From: Avena insularis
Taxonomy: Eukaryota; Streptophyta; Magnoliopsida; Poales; Poaceae
Direction: 5' to 3'
Assembly (NCBI GenBank): GCA_023614405.1
Contig: CM042694.1
Location: 90,317,285-90,381,284 of the forward strand
Length of the DNA: 64,000 bases
Part shown: in pieces, positions 54,970 to 64,000 of the stretch
Numbering within the stretch: the first letter of the stretch is position 1
How the letters are laid out: the number at the start of each line of letters is the position of its first letter
Translations under genes and position numbers: made by a program
The notes under the pieces: model-generated
What the model was told of the DNA's origin: nothing
The model's database searches: none
What the model saw: only the letters and a program-made list of their open reading frames with translations

Positions 54970-56132
54970 TAACCAATCGCCGCCTCCGGTGTAGGAGCCA
55001 GGAGCAGGAGCCTGATGAAGAACGGCGTAGAGCGCCGGGTCCCAGGCGGGATGCGGAGGCGCGTAGGTTGGTGGAGCGCCGTAGGCTGGACCGAAGGTCG
55101 GTGCAGTGGCGGTGTAGGCGTGGGCGTATGGCGGAGCCGCGGCGAAGAGGGCCCGGTGGGTCGGTGGGCGCGACCCGAGGAGTCCGGGGTCGGGCGGGCG
55201 AGGAACGGGCTTGGTGTAGGCGTGTACGATCCCCGTCCAGGGGTTGCAGCCGCCGGCCCATGGTGGGGTGGGCTGCTGGTTGCCTCTGCCATTACCGCCG
55301 CCACCACCGTTGACGTTGCCACCACCGTTGCCACCGCCGGTGTTACGGCCACCGCCACGACGGCGACCACCACGGCCGTTGCGCTGCTGCTGCGGTTGGG
55401 GAGGCGTAAAGGTGCCACAGCGCCGAGCGCGGCGGCTGGAAGGGCACAGGGGCCAGAGGGGTAGGGGCGCGGTACCCAGCAGCGAAGGCCGTGTGAACGG
55501 CGCGGGTGTGGAGGTTCTTCAAGCGACGCTCCTCGAGGCGAAGATAGGCGACGGCGCGCTCGAAGGTGGGCTCGGCCATGAGGGTGAGGTTGGAGGCGGC
55601 GTTCTCAAGGTCCTCGTTGAGGCCGGCGGTGAGGGTGGAGAGGAGGATCTCGTCGCTGATCGTGAAGCCGAGGTCATGGACCTCGTCGGAGATCGCCTTG
55701 AGGCGCAGATGGCGTCGAGGGTTGATTGCTACCGCGGTTCACCAAGAATTCTCTGCGGAAGACGATCCGCTGGAGCTTGTTGTCGGTGAAGAGCCCATTG
55801 ATATTTTTCCACACCGTACGAGCGTCGTCGCCCTCACGAACGACGGTCTTGAAGATGTCCGGCGAGACGGTGAGGAACAGCCAGCGGATGATGGTGGCGT
55901 CGATGGCGAGCCAGTAAGGGTCACGGTGATCGAGGAGGTTGACGGAGCCGTCAACATGATCGCGCAGGTTGTACTCGCGGAAGAGGAGGTAGAAGTACGT
56001 CTTCCCGGCGTGATGGTTTTTCTCGGCGACGGAGAGCTTGATGGGGACGCCGCGGATGACCTCGGGGGTCGGTGGAGTGGATCTGTCGTAGGAGGAGGAT
56101 CCGAAGGGGTTGGTCGAGGAGGATGACGACAT
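54970..56132 (-). pseudogene. Copia gag, frameshifted, with Gly/Pro-rich tail
   Basis: ATG at 56,132, about 110 bp after the primer site. The N-terminal frame (56,132-55,674) contains 'GVPIKLSVAEKNHHAGKTYF' and 'YWLAIDATIIRWLFLTVSPD', typical of Copia gag. A shift near 55,720 moves the frame. The part at 55,579-55,343 ('ERAVAYLRLEERRLKNLHTR') and the Gly/Arg-rich and Pro/Ala-rich stretch to 54,970 are gag C-terminus and linker. No intact zinc knuckle could be traced. Confidence 0.82.
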
Positions 56133-56241
56133 GGCGCAAGAGGGGAGCGGCGGCGACGCGAGAGGAAGGCGGCGCGGCGGCTAGTGTTTGGTGGGAAGGG
56201 CGCAGCGCGGCGGCGGCGGCTAGGTTAGGATCGTGGGGAAA

Positions 56242-56251
56242 TCTGATACCA
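56242..56251 (-). promoter_or_regulatory. Copia primer-binding site (initiator Met tRNA)
   Basis: The minus-strand reading TGGTATCAGA directly follows the 5' LTR end at 56,252. This is the standard Copia primer site complementary to initiator tRNA-Met. Confidence 0.9.
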
Positions 56252-56398
56252 TGTAGAATAGGAGCAATAGTCGTTGTATTACTCTGAGGCAATGCCCACA
56301 CATATATAGGTACAATGGGAGGCCTCCATACCCTCAGATATAAACATAGAGGAGGGGCCTAAACGCTAATGTACTATACACGTAATATATACTCAACA
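56252..56398 (-). repeat. Copia 5' LTR
   Basis: 147 bp, TG...CA, close match to the 3' LTR. It is followed by gcaac (56,399-56,403). It should carry the element promoter, but no clear TATA box is visible in such a short LTR. Confidence 0.9.
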
Positions 56399-56403
56399 GC
56401 AAC

Positions 56404-57672
56404 TGCTCCGGCAAGCAGATTGGGGACATCGGCCTCAATTGGCGGCAGTATGGGGTGGCCTAACCACACCGACGCACCAACGATTAACATTTTTATCCCA
56501 AACTTAATTTCATAGATAGATTAAAGATAAAAAAATCATGGTCTCCTCAGCCCTAGTCGTCCTCATCTTGACACAGTTGGAACCTTGCCTCCACGGCCTC
56601 TCGCTGCCTCTGCGACGCGGCCTAACGCCGCTGCAACCTTGCCTCCACCAAGCTCGTTTGCTATATAATACATAGCACACTTGCACATCCTCCTCCTCCA
56701 TGCCGCCACACTCCCTCCACTTCTAACCCTAGATCCCAGGCGCTCCCTCTTTCCACTCCAAACCCTAGATCTTATTAGGCTTTCTCTCTGTATGGCACTC
56801 CCTATGTCCACTCCAAACACAGATATGCCCAAGCGGTCCTCAGTCAGTCCTATTGCCCGATTTTCTCAACTCGCGGCAGGGTTCTCCATCGCTCATGTAC
56901 ATGTTCGCTATGCCTTCTTCAAATTGTGGCCGCTGATTTATTCCTTCCCCTTATCTAATCCACCATTCATTTCTTTTGTATATTTGCGACCAGGAGGCCG
57001 TCTAGAATATACTCACCAAGGGAGGTGGTCGGATCGTCGGGGACGTCATTAGCGTATGTCGCGATGATAATGGTGGCCGTATTGTCGGTGATGTCATCAG
57101 CGCATGCCACGAGGATAATAATGTTCAGACCGTGTCAAGGAGACGGACGGGCAGGTCGTCAAGGAGGCCATCAACGCTTGGCTATGGTGTAGATACGTAG
57201 GGAAAAAGATCCCAACATGTCATAATTAGATTTTAGGATTTTCTTTTACCTGGAAAATATGATGTATTTCATTAATGTAATAATGTTTTTATCAATTGAA
57301 TTTTATGTCTTCATATAATCCAACATATGATTCAAATCAGCATGCCCAGATGATTTAATTTGTACTAATTGTAATTAACATTTGTGTCGTTGAAAAATGT
57401 ACCAAACATTACGAAACAGTGTGTCTTTTTCACGGCAGTAAAGGATCTATCGTGTATTTTTATGCCGAGGCACATAAGGTTCACTTCTATACTAACGTTA
57501 GCTTGGCGAATCCTATGCGCCGAGAGAAAAACACCTACTATGCACTTTTCCTAGCACAGTTATCTCTGGCGATGTTTTCTCTGCCCTACCGTGGGTGCGG
57601 CGATTAGACGTGTGCCTCAATTTATAAGCGCTGGGGCACGCCCTCCGTATTTAGTGTATAATTATAAAATCA
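56404..57672. repeat. Unit U1, right part (tandem partner of U2)
   Basis: Continues 51,203-51,591 after the Copia insertion. It is colinear with 58,130-59,385. A TATA-like tatataat (56,662-56,669) is followed by a short leader and ATG-bearing frames ('CMALPMSTPNTDMPK' in one), but the frames differ from U2 through substitutions and indels, so no protein is supported. A possible 3' splice context ('ttttgtatatttgcgaccaggaggcc') occurs at 56,975-57,000. It may be a relic of a small gene or of a DNA transposon. Confidence 0.6.
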
Positions 57673-57684
57673 ATGACTAACTTA

Positions 57685-59385
57685 CAGAAAAAGTGCGTCT
57701 TTCATACTGGATCTTTTCTTGACTTAATTTGCAAACCACACAGCTAGCGAGTACTCCCTCTATCCCAAGTTTAACCTACGTACCATACGGTTGCTCTAAA
57801 AAAATACTCCATTCATCCAAATTAGTTTTGTTAAGGTCAGCTAATCCGAATTAGTTGATTGAATCTGGACCGATTAGACAACATTTTGCCTGAATATGTA
57901 TGAACTATCGGAGTGACGGTGCTGGCCAGCTAACAAGGGCTACATGCTAGAAAGGATGGATAAACTATGGCGAGGGACGAATTATTGGTGATCAATGACG
58001 TTGCGCTAAGACTCCGGCGCGCCTCCTAGATTCCTGCGCCTCCAATGTAAGATCCGACTCATTGCCATTTTTTATCATGTTCACCAGTAAGAGCATCTAT
58101 ACCGGCGTCCCAAAGATTGGCCTAGCAACTGCTCCGGCAAGCAGATTGGGGACATCGGCCTTAATTGGCGGCAGTATGGGGTGGCCTGACCACGCCGATG
58201 CACCAACGATTAACATGTTTAGGCCAAACCTAATATCATAGATAGATTGAAGATTAAAAAAATTCATGGTCTCCTCGGCCCTAGTCGTCTTCATCTTGAC
58301 ATCGTTGGCCTCCACGGCCTCGCGGTGCCTCTGCGACGCGGCCTAAGGCTGCTGCAACCTTGCCTTCACCAACCTCGTTTCCTATATAATACATAGCACA
58401 CTTGCACATCCTTGTCTGCCATGCCGCCACACTCCCTCCACTTCTAACACTAGATCCCAGGCGCTAACTCTTTCCACTCCAAATCCTAGATCTTATTAGG
58501 CTTTCTCTCTGCATAGCACTCCCTATGCCCACTCCGAACACAGATATGCGCAAGCGGTCCTCAATTAGTCCTATTGCCCGATTTGCTCAACTCACGCGGG
58601 GTCCTCCATCGCTAATGTACATGTTCGCTATCCCGTCTTCAAATTGTGGCCGCTGATTTCTAATCTACCATTCATTTATTTTGCAGATTTATGACCAGGA
58701 GGCCGTCCAGAATAGACTCACCATGGGCGGTAGTCGGATCTTCAGGGATGTCATCAGCGCATGTCGCGATGATAATGGTGGCCGGATTGTCGGTGATGTC
58801 ATCAATACATGCCGCGAGGATAATGATGTTCAGACCGTGTCATGGAGACGGACGGGCAGGTCGTCAAGGAGGCCATCAACGCATGGGTATTGTGCCATGC
58901 TCCATTCTTCCCAAAATAATAAATGGAGGGAGTAGATCTGTAGTAAAAAAGATCCCAAAATGTCATAATTAGATTTTAGGATTTTCTTTTACCTAAAAAA
59001 TATGATGTATTTTATTAATGTATTAATGTTTTTATCAATTGAATTTTATATCTTAATATAATCCAACATATGATTTGAATCAGCATGCCCACATGATTTA
59101 ATTTGTACTAATTGTAAGTAACATTTGTGTCGTTGGAACCTGTACCAAACATTGCGAAACACTGTGTCTTTTTCACGGCAGTAAAGGCTCAGTAGCCGAG
59201 GCACATAAGGTTCACTTCTATGCTAGCGCTAGCTTGGGGAGTCCTATGCACTTTTCCCAGCACAATTATCTCTGGGGGTGATTTTTCTGACCTAGCATGC
59301 GTGCGGCGATTAGACGTGTGCCTCGATATTTATAAGCGTCGGGGACCGCCCTCTGTATTTAGTGTATAATTATAAAATCAACTAC
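57685..59385. repeat. Unit U2 (about 1.7 kb), intact tandem partner of U1
   Basis: The same sequence as U1 without the Copia element. It carries TATA-like tatataat (58,383-58,390) and 'ttttgcagatttatgaccag' near 58,680-58,700, which reads like an intron acceptor followed by exon-like 'GGSRIFRDVISACRDDNGG'. The corresponding U1 frame is not conserved. 'gtaagagcatctat' near 58,087 resembles the ends of some grass DNA transposons. The last ~300 bp also match 36,080-36,370. No confident product. Confidence 0.6.
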
Positions 59386-60510
59386 ACACTGTCAGTTCAT
59401 AATTCTAGAATCATCAATATGAATCAACTACACATGTTGTTCTATATCTACTACACCTTTTCTTCAAAAAAAATCGAGGAGATTGGAGGCTGACAGATGG
59501 TGAAGCGGACTGAGAGTGGGCAGAGCGGTGGAACAGACGGTTCAACGGAGCGGCTGCATAGGTAGATACGACAGAGATGGGGACCGCGGCGGCTTGGATT
59601 GTTTGACGCTGGTGACGACATGGATGGTTGGACTGTGGTGGCGATGCAAATCTAGTACGAGTAAGCGAAGAAGAGAGGAGTTATGAATGGAGGGGAGTGG
59701 AGGGGGCGGAAATTTAGGCGCGACGAGGACTTGCGGATAAAGTCGCGAGAGCATGTGGCGAGTGGGAGAGGGGGAGTTGCTAGGCCATATGGTGGATCAA
59801 CATGGACATGGGAAGCTAAGTTTACTTGATTAGAGAGGGCTTTCAATACTGTTCGCGTTTATTTCCGCGGACACCACTAGTAGTTCTAATAGTAGTGGCG
59901 TTTTAGCAAGATCATCCGCCGCTATTACGTTTTTCCGGTACGATAGACATGACTGACATACCGGCGACGTCCCAGGTTTGTACGAACACCAACGGTAGTG
60001 GAGTTCCATGTTTCCGAGACGCCGCTGTTATCTATGTTTACAAGTCAGGATGAACCACTCATCGACAAACCTAAGCGGTACATACACCTATAGTTCCACA
60101 TTAGGACATAAGACTTAGAAAAATAACCGAACTTACAAAAAGCAATTTGAAACCTAAAATGAATAAGTAAAACTAAAATATGACACCAAATATATACTAG
60201 TAGATTTCATAAATATATACCGGTAGAGTTTATAAAACAAAAAATAGAACTTACAAATAGCGACACAAAACCTAAAATGGACAAGTAGAAGTAACAAATA
60301 ACACACAACATATAATAGTAGAGCTTATATTAATTGGCCAAGGGTACAAATACATCCATATCTTGGATGACTTTTATTGCAACAGGGAAGGAAAACACAT
60401 ACATAAATAACACGACACATTGCCTTGGATACAACCGATGGGATCCAAGTTTATTGGACATAAACAGCAACATGACCTTGGCCTTAGACATCACAGACGC
60501 GCATGGATGA
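59386..60510. other. 3' flank of thionin gene 3
   Basis: Colinear with 36,370-37,626 (gene 2 flank), with indels. It has the empty site for the second Stowaway at 60,198-60,199. A 3' UTR must lie just left of 60,511 on the minus strand. No gene is supported. Confidence 0.65.
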
Positions 60511-61109
60511 TTACGATTCTGCGGATGCGCCGTCACCGATCTGGTTACAGAAACGTGCACATGCATTGCCGCATAGTTCCACGTCGATTTCCTTCTCTTC
60601 ACCATGATAAGCTGGTACAAATTAATAGTATATATCTTATGCGTGAATCACAAATCTATTTAAATAGTCATCCTACGAAATCTAATATCATTGTGGGAAA
60701 TATAATTTACCGTTGTTCATGTTGTCGCATATGGAAGAAATACATCCCATGTTGCAGAACATGATGGCATTTGGTGTATCTGTCAAAGTGAATTGAATAG
60801 ACGACATGTAAATAAGTTCTTACTAGGCAAAAAAAAAACAGTTGAAACTTAACTAGCGGCCTTACCGATGTCGGAGTGGCTATGCAGTTTAGGATAGTCT
60901 GGTGGGCACTTAGATCCTGAAATGATTTTACAACCACATGTGGCTGCACAAACAGGCCGAGGAGTACCGGGGAGACGACACACGTTGTAGCAGTTTCTTC
61001 CGGCGGTGTTCTTGCAGCAACTCTTTCCCTCTACTTGGGCCTGCTCTAGAACTAGCCCCAGTATGAGGAAACAGAAGATCACACTCTTAAGACCCTTGAT
61101 ACTTCCCAT
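60511..61109 (-). CDS. Thionin precursor gene 3 (three exons)
   Basis: Exon 1 is 60,866-61,109 (244 bp), exon 2 is 60,711-60,779 (69 bp) and exon 3 is 60,511-60,611 (101 bp). Introns have GT-AG borders and the joined frame is open, about 137 residues. Signal peptide, eight-cysteine thionin starting KSCC and acidic propeptide are all present. The thionin region differs from gene 2 by one visible change ('KNTAGRN' for 'KNTTGRN'). Exon 3 keeps the six bases missing in gene 2. A TATA box lies 88 bp from the ATG, but the two TGAGTCA motifs of the sister genes are gone, so its expression may differ. It probably encodes a secreted or vacuolar antimicrobial peptide. Confidence 0.95.
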
Positions 61110-61175
61110 GGCTGGTTGGCTCTAGTTTCTTGTAAACCAATTACCAATGAGAGATGGCTAGCTTGGACTGATGGA

Positions 61176-61345
61176 CTGCCTCATACGTATGGCTCCTATT
61201 TATAGAGAGATGATGGCGAGTCATCAGTGTTTGTATGTAGATGCCATATGCATGCTCATCTCTCTCTTCCTTTGAATTTTGTCTCACGTGTCTCACGTGT
61301 TATACCATCTAGGGCCCGCTACATGTGCTGATAATTAGGGACATG
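61176..61345 (-). promoter_or_regulatory. Promoter of thionin gene 3, altered
   Basis: TATTTATA at 61,197-61,204. The proximal TGAGTCA is changed to CGAGTCA (61,217-61,223). Two CACGTG G-boxes (61,285-61,290 and 61,294-61,299) stand where genes 1 and 2 have one. The distal TGAGTCA is removed by a 22-bp deletion at 61,340/61,341. The RY-type CATGCATG near the TATA box is shortened to catgc. Confidence 0.7.
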
Positions 61346-61618
61346 TTCTCGCTACAGCTCTCGTTTTACTAGTGTAGTTAAATGATTCAGTTGAGCAAGA
61401 TGCATGCATGATATGAGCACCACGCTTAACTTGATCGATTTTCATTGCCGTGATAGTACTGGTTGTAAGCTAGCATGACAATACATAATACTTTTCCCGA
61501 TCCAAATTAATGGCCTCAGATTTATCTTGGAAGTAGAATTATTTGGCTGACTCGGCCTGATCGAGCAGCCGATGCATTCGCACGTACTACGTCAGCCGAC
61601 TAGATAACAGAATTATTA
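61346..61618. other. Distal upstream region of gene 3 with Stowaway remnant
   Basis: Colinear with 38,500-38,760. It retains the left-end Stowaway remnant ('cccgatccaaattaatgg', about 61,497-61,514), joined directly to 'gaagtagaattatttgg', the same junction as in gene 2. Confidence 0.7.
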
Positions 61619-61938
61619 TTGGAAAAAATTCATAGGACACCGTTATTTTTAGCGTTTGCTTAAACACACCTCCCGATTATGTTTTTTCAGGCACTAGTAC
61701 AATTTTATGGCACATTTGCCGGAACACACCACATGCCATAAACGAAAAGTTTTGCCCATTTTTTTTCAAAACCACCTAGCATGGTCATCCTAGGCAAAGT
61801 GTCAAACTTTCTATTTTTGGCTATGCGGGGTGTTTTGGCAAATGTGTGACAAAATTATAATTAGCAGACAAAGACACAATTGTATGATGTGTTTCGGCAA
61901 ATGCTAGAAAATAATGGTGTCCTCTAGCAAAATTTCAC
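61619..61938. mobile_element. MITE-like insertion, about 320 bp, imperfect TIRs
   Basis: Absent from the corresponding site upstream of gene 1 (34,080-34,090), so it is an insertion. Its ends form imperfect inverted repeats about 45 bp long: left 'aggacaccgttatttt' and 'gcgtttgc'; right, reverse complemented, 'aggacaccattatttt' and 'gcatttgc'. Flanks attattatt (61,612-61,620) and attattaat (61,939-61,947) suggest a roughly 9-bp duplication, fitting a small Mutator-like element. The exact ends are uncertain by a few bases. Confidence 0.6.
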
Positions 61939-61947
61939 ATTATTAAT

Positions 61948-62789
61948 ATACACTCGGAAGAAAATAAGAGTACAAAGTCGAATGTTCATGAAAATGTACT
62001 CTTGAAAGCTAATTGCCCTCCGATGAAACCCAACCCATCTATTCATTCAAGTCGGACTTTTATAACCCATCATGAGAACATTTGATTACTAGAATCTAAT
62101 ACCATTTCATGTCCACTTCCAGGTATATGGTGACAACTGTATCTCGTCTAGAAGCTCTGTTGTGATGGATACCCAGCTGACCAGGGCTATATGTTTCTGG
62201 TTGCTCCAGCACAAGTTATGATAATACCACCACCATTTCTATATATAATATATTTTTGTAGGCTAAGAAAGCCTACCAAAACGTTCTGTAATTTGAAATG
62301 GAGATAATAGAAAATATATTACGGATGTTATCCAATGCCAGGTGTCTTCAATTGTTCGTTAGTGATTAGTGAGAATAAGAGAATATTGAGACAATCATCT
62401 CAACCAAGCACGAATGCATCCATTGCTAATGTGTAGACACGTGCATGCATATGGATTCGTACGGTAGGTTTATCATGTGGTGTTTGTACGAGCGGTCACA
62501 GGTTTTCGTACTAGTAGGTTTATAATGCAATGTTGGTCTGGGTGCTGAACGCTTTGCATTAGTAATAGATTTATAGTGTGATGCTAGACCCAGCGCTAGT
62601 GCTCCTGCCCCATCAATAATGCACCCATGGACCAAGAAGAGCCATCGCTATCCGTGCACCAGGGTGACTGCCGCATCAATCCGTGATGTAAAAAAGTAGT
62701 TTACCCTGTTCCTGATGTTCTACTCATTGGTTCCTCATGAATCCGATGATCAACACACCAGCCTAGTTGTGGTTCGCAGTAGCAGATAG
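61948..62789. other. Non-coding upstream region of gene 3
   Basis: To about 62,400 it matches 34,090-34,530. From 62,400 to 62,789 no match and no gene was recognised. Confidence 0.5.
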
Positions 62790-63309
62790 AATTAAGAATG
62801 AACAGCCCATGCATGATTATGAGTTCAAGAAAATTTAATTAACAAAGGTCAGCTTACCTTCCATTCGATTTCGAATACACCATCAGTAGAAGAAGCCCAT
62901 GGTACAAAATTGTGTAGCTTAATATTCGTCTTCATCAGTGTCAAATGACATCCTGATGAAAGAATTAGTTGGAGGAATATTTAGGGGCGAGCAGGGATGG
63001 TCGCGCCCCAGTCTTCCATGGTGGAGCAGGGTACTCCCTTGCCCTACTTTTCTTCTAGCAGCTAGAGGAGCACCACCATGGATAGGTTGATGAAAGTTTT
63101 TGTTCAGGGACGGAGTATTAGGGAAGAAGAAAGCCGAAGTGTCTCACCTGCTAAAAAACTAGAATCATCTCACAAAAAGTTCACTAGAAGAAAAAACAAG
63201 CACTACTCCTGCAGTCCCTCTCAAGAAATAAATAACCATTGCACGAACTTCTCAGCCTAGTGATGCCACTGCCACGCTATGTGACATGGTCGTACACTGA
63301 AGCGAAGAT
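62790..63309. repeat. Right copy of the ~560-bp direct repeat (partner 157-719)
   Basis: In the same orientation as 157-719, with an internal deletion near 63,140 and scattered substitutions. Similarity ends at 63,309, where a LINE fragment begins. Confidence 0.85.
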
Positions 63310-64000
63310 GGATGTGGCAAGATTTGTTGCACAGCAAGTATCTAAGAAATTAGACTTAATCTCAAGAGGAACCAAAGTCAAATGATTCACCTTTTTGGAA
63401 AGGTCTCATGGAGGTTAAAGATGATTTCTTGGCCATGATTTTTTCAAGGTTGGTAATGGCATGAACACCCATTTCTGGGAGGATGTTTGGCTAGGAGAGA
63501 CGTCTCTCTCACATCTATATCCTTCGCTATATAATATTCTCCATAGGAAAAATCTATTTGTTCATTCTGTGTTATCACAAAACCCTTTACACATAGGTTT
63601 TTGAAGGAGTTTAATGGGTAACAAATGGACTATATGGTTACACCTTTGTCGGAGATTGATGCAAGTGGTCTTGATAGATGAACTGGATTTATTTGTTTGG
63701 TGGCTATCGGAGAACGAGGTTTTCACTGTTAAATCTATGTATGAGGATCTCATGAGAGGGCTTCCGAGATTCCCAATAAGATATCTTTGGAAGTTAAAAA
63801 TTCCTCTTAAGATCAAATTTTTCATGTGATTCCTAAATGGTAAAGTTTTGTTAACAAAGGATAATCTAGCAAAGAAAAGCTTTAATGGTTCTCAGAAATG
63901 CTGCTTTTGTAATGATCATGAAACAATTGAACATTTATTTATATTGTGCCCTTTCATAAAAATATTTGGCATATCATTTATTTCACTTACAATATGTCAC
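63310..64000 (+). pseudogene. LINE reverse-transcriptase C-terminal fragment, runs off the window
   Basis: A plus-strand coding relic in several frames. 'PKSNDSPFWKGLMEVKDDF' (about 63,370-63,435) and 'FKVGNGMNTHFWEDVWLGE' (about 63,447-63,505) are followed by a zinc-binding RT tail: 'WWLSENEVFTVKSMYEDL', 'WKLKIPLKIKFFM' then TGA, and 'CCFCNDHETIEHLFILCP' (about 63,900-63,955). These are the regions after the catalytic RT in plant LINEs, so this copy is 5' truncated. It differs from the LINE at 26,166. Its 3' end lies outside the window. Confidence 0.8.

Larger units (their letters stand above)
51592..56398 (-). mobile_element. Complete Ty1/Copia retrotransposon
   Basis: A 4.8-kb minus-strand element with short LTRs (51,592-51,739 and 56,252-56,398), initiator-Met-tRNA primer site (56,242-56,251) and the order gag, protease, integrase, RT-RNase H that defines Copia. 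The duplication gcaac flanks it (51,587-51,591 and 56,399-56,403), and the empty site is preserved in unit U2 at 58,125-58,129. The coding region is GC-rich, unlike the flanks. The very short LTRs suggest the Ale-like group; this is not verified. The reading frame is broken in several places. Confidence 0.95.

Noticed and set aside
55015..55789. Long plus-strand open frames over the Copia gag region
   Set aside because: Antisense to gag and protease in GC-rich DNA. Arg/Gly-rich translations have no domain.
1..64000. CRISPR array, bacterial operons, rRNA or tRNA genes
   Set aside because: Nothing with these structures was seen. The tRNA-like sequences present are retroelement primer sites and SINE promoter boxes.

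Overview
This is a nuclear genome window from a grass, almost certainly a Triticeae cereal (wheat, barley, rye or Aegilops group). The evidence is three minus-strand genes for eight-cysteine thionins with the two-intron cereal layout, embedded in Triticeae-type transposons: Gypsy elements with tRNA-Asp primer sites and TGATACGT-type LTR ends, a CACTA element with 'TTTAGTCCCGG' subterminal repeats, Stowaway MITEs, a Copia element, LINEs, a MULE and a SINE. No rRNA, tRNA, CRISPR or organelle sequence was recognised. All coordinates and matches were read by eye, without alignments.

Layout. 1-3,336: non-genic, with a SINE and segments duplicated elsewhere in the window. 3,337-21,878: a rearranged Gypsy complex. 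A plus-strand LTR and gag-protease (3,337-6,970) meets a minus-strand LTR (7,031-8,598). The minus-strand 3' spacer of that family is split by a complete second Gypsy element (8,924-18,485, TSD GACAC) and then repeats in inverted order (20,306-21,878). 21,879-24,640: exon-like pieces of an unidentified gene and a cluster of TGCCGGCA palindromes. 25,498-38,760: thionin genes 1 and 2. A full-length but dead LINE (26,166-33,521, 16-bp TSD) separates the gene 1 coding region from its own promoter, and an 857-bp MULE lies at 34,670-35,526. 38,761-50,890: an LTR-retrotransposon fragment, then a CACTA element lacking its left end, with a TNP2-type transposase carrying three nonsense codons, satellite-like arrays, and a broken second gene ending in a Ulp1-type protease. 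50,891-59,400: a 1.7-kb unit in two tandem copies, the first interrupted by a complete Copia element (51,592-56,398, TSD GCAAC). 59,400-63,309: a second copy of the gene 2 neighbourhood, with thionin gene 3. 63,310-64,000: a LINE fragment running off the window.

The thionin genes and their flanks form a segmentally duplicated cluster. Transposon insertions with visible empty sites in sister copies allow a relative history: an old Stowaway in the shared promoter, later trimmed in genes 2 and 3; a second Stowaway only beside gene 2; a LINE only in gene 1; a MITE-like insert only upstream of gene 3. The three promoters now differ. Gene 1 is cut off from its TATA box, gene 2 keeps two TGAGTCA motifs and a G-box, and gene 3 has lost both TGAGTCA motifs and has two G-boxes. 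All three thionin reading frames appear intact, whereas every transposon gene seen here is broken.
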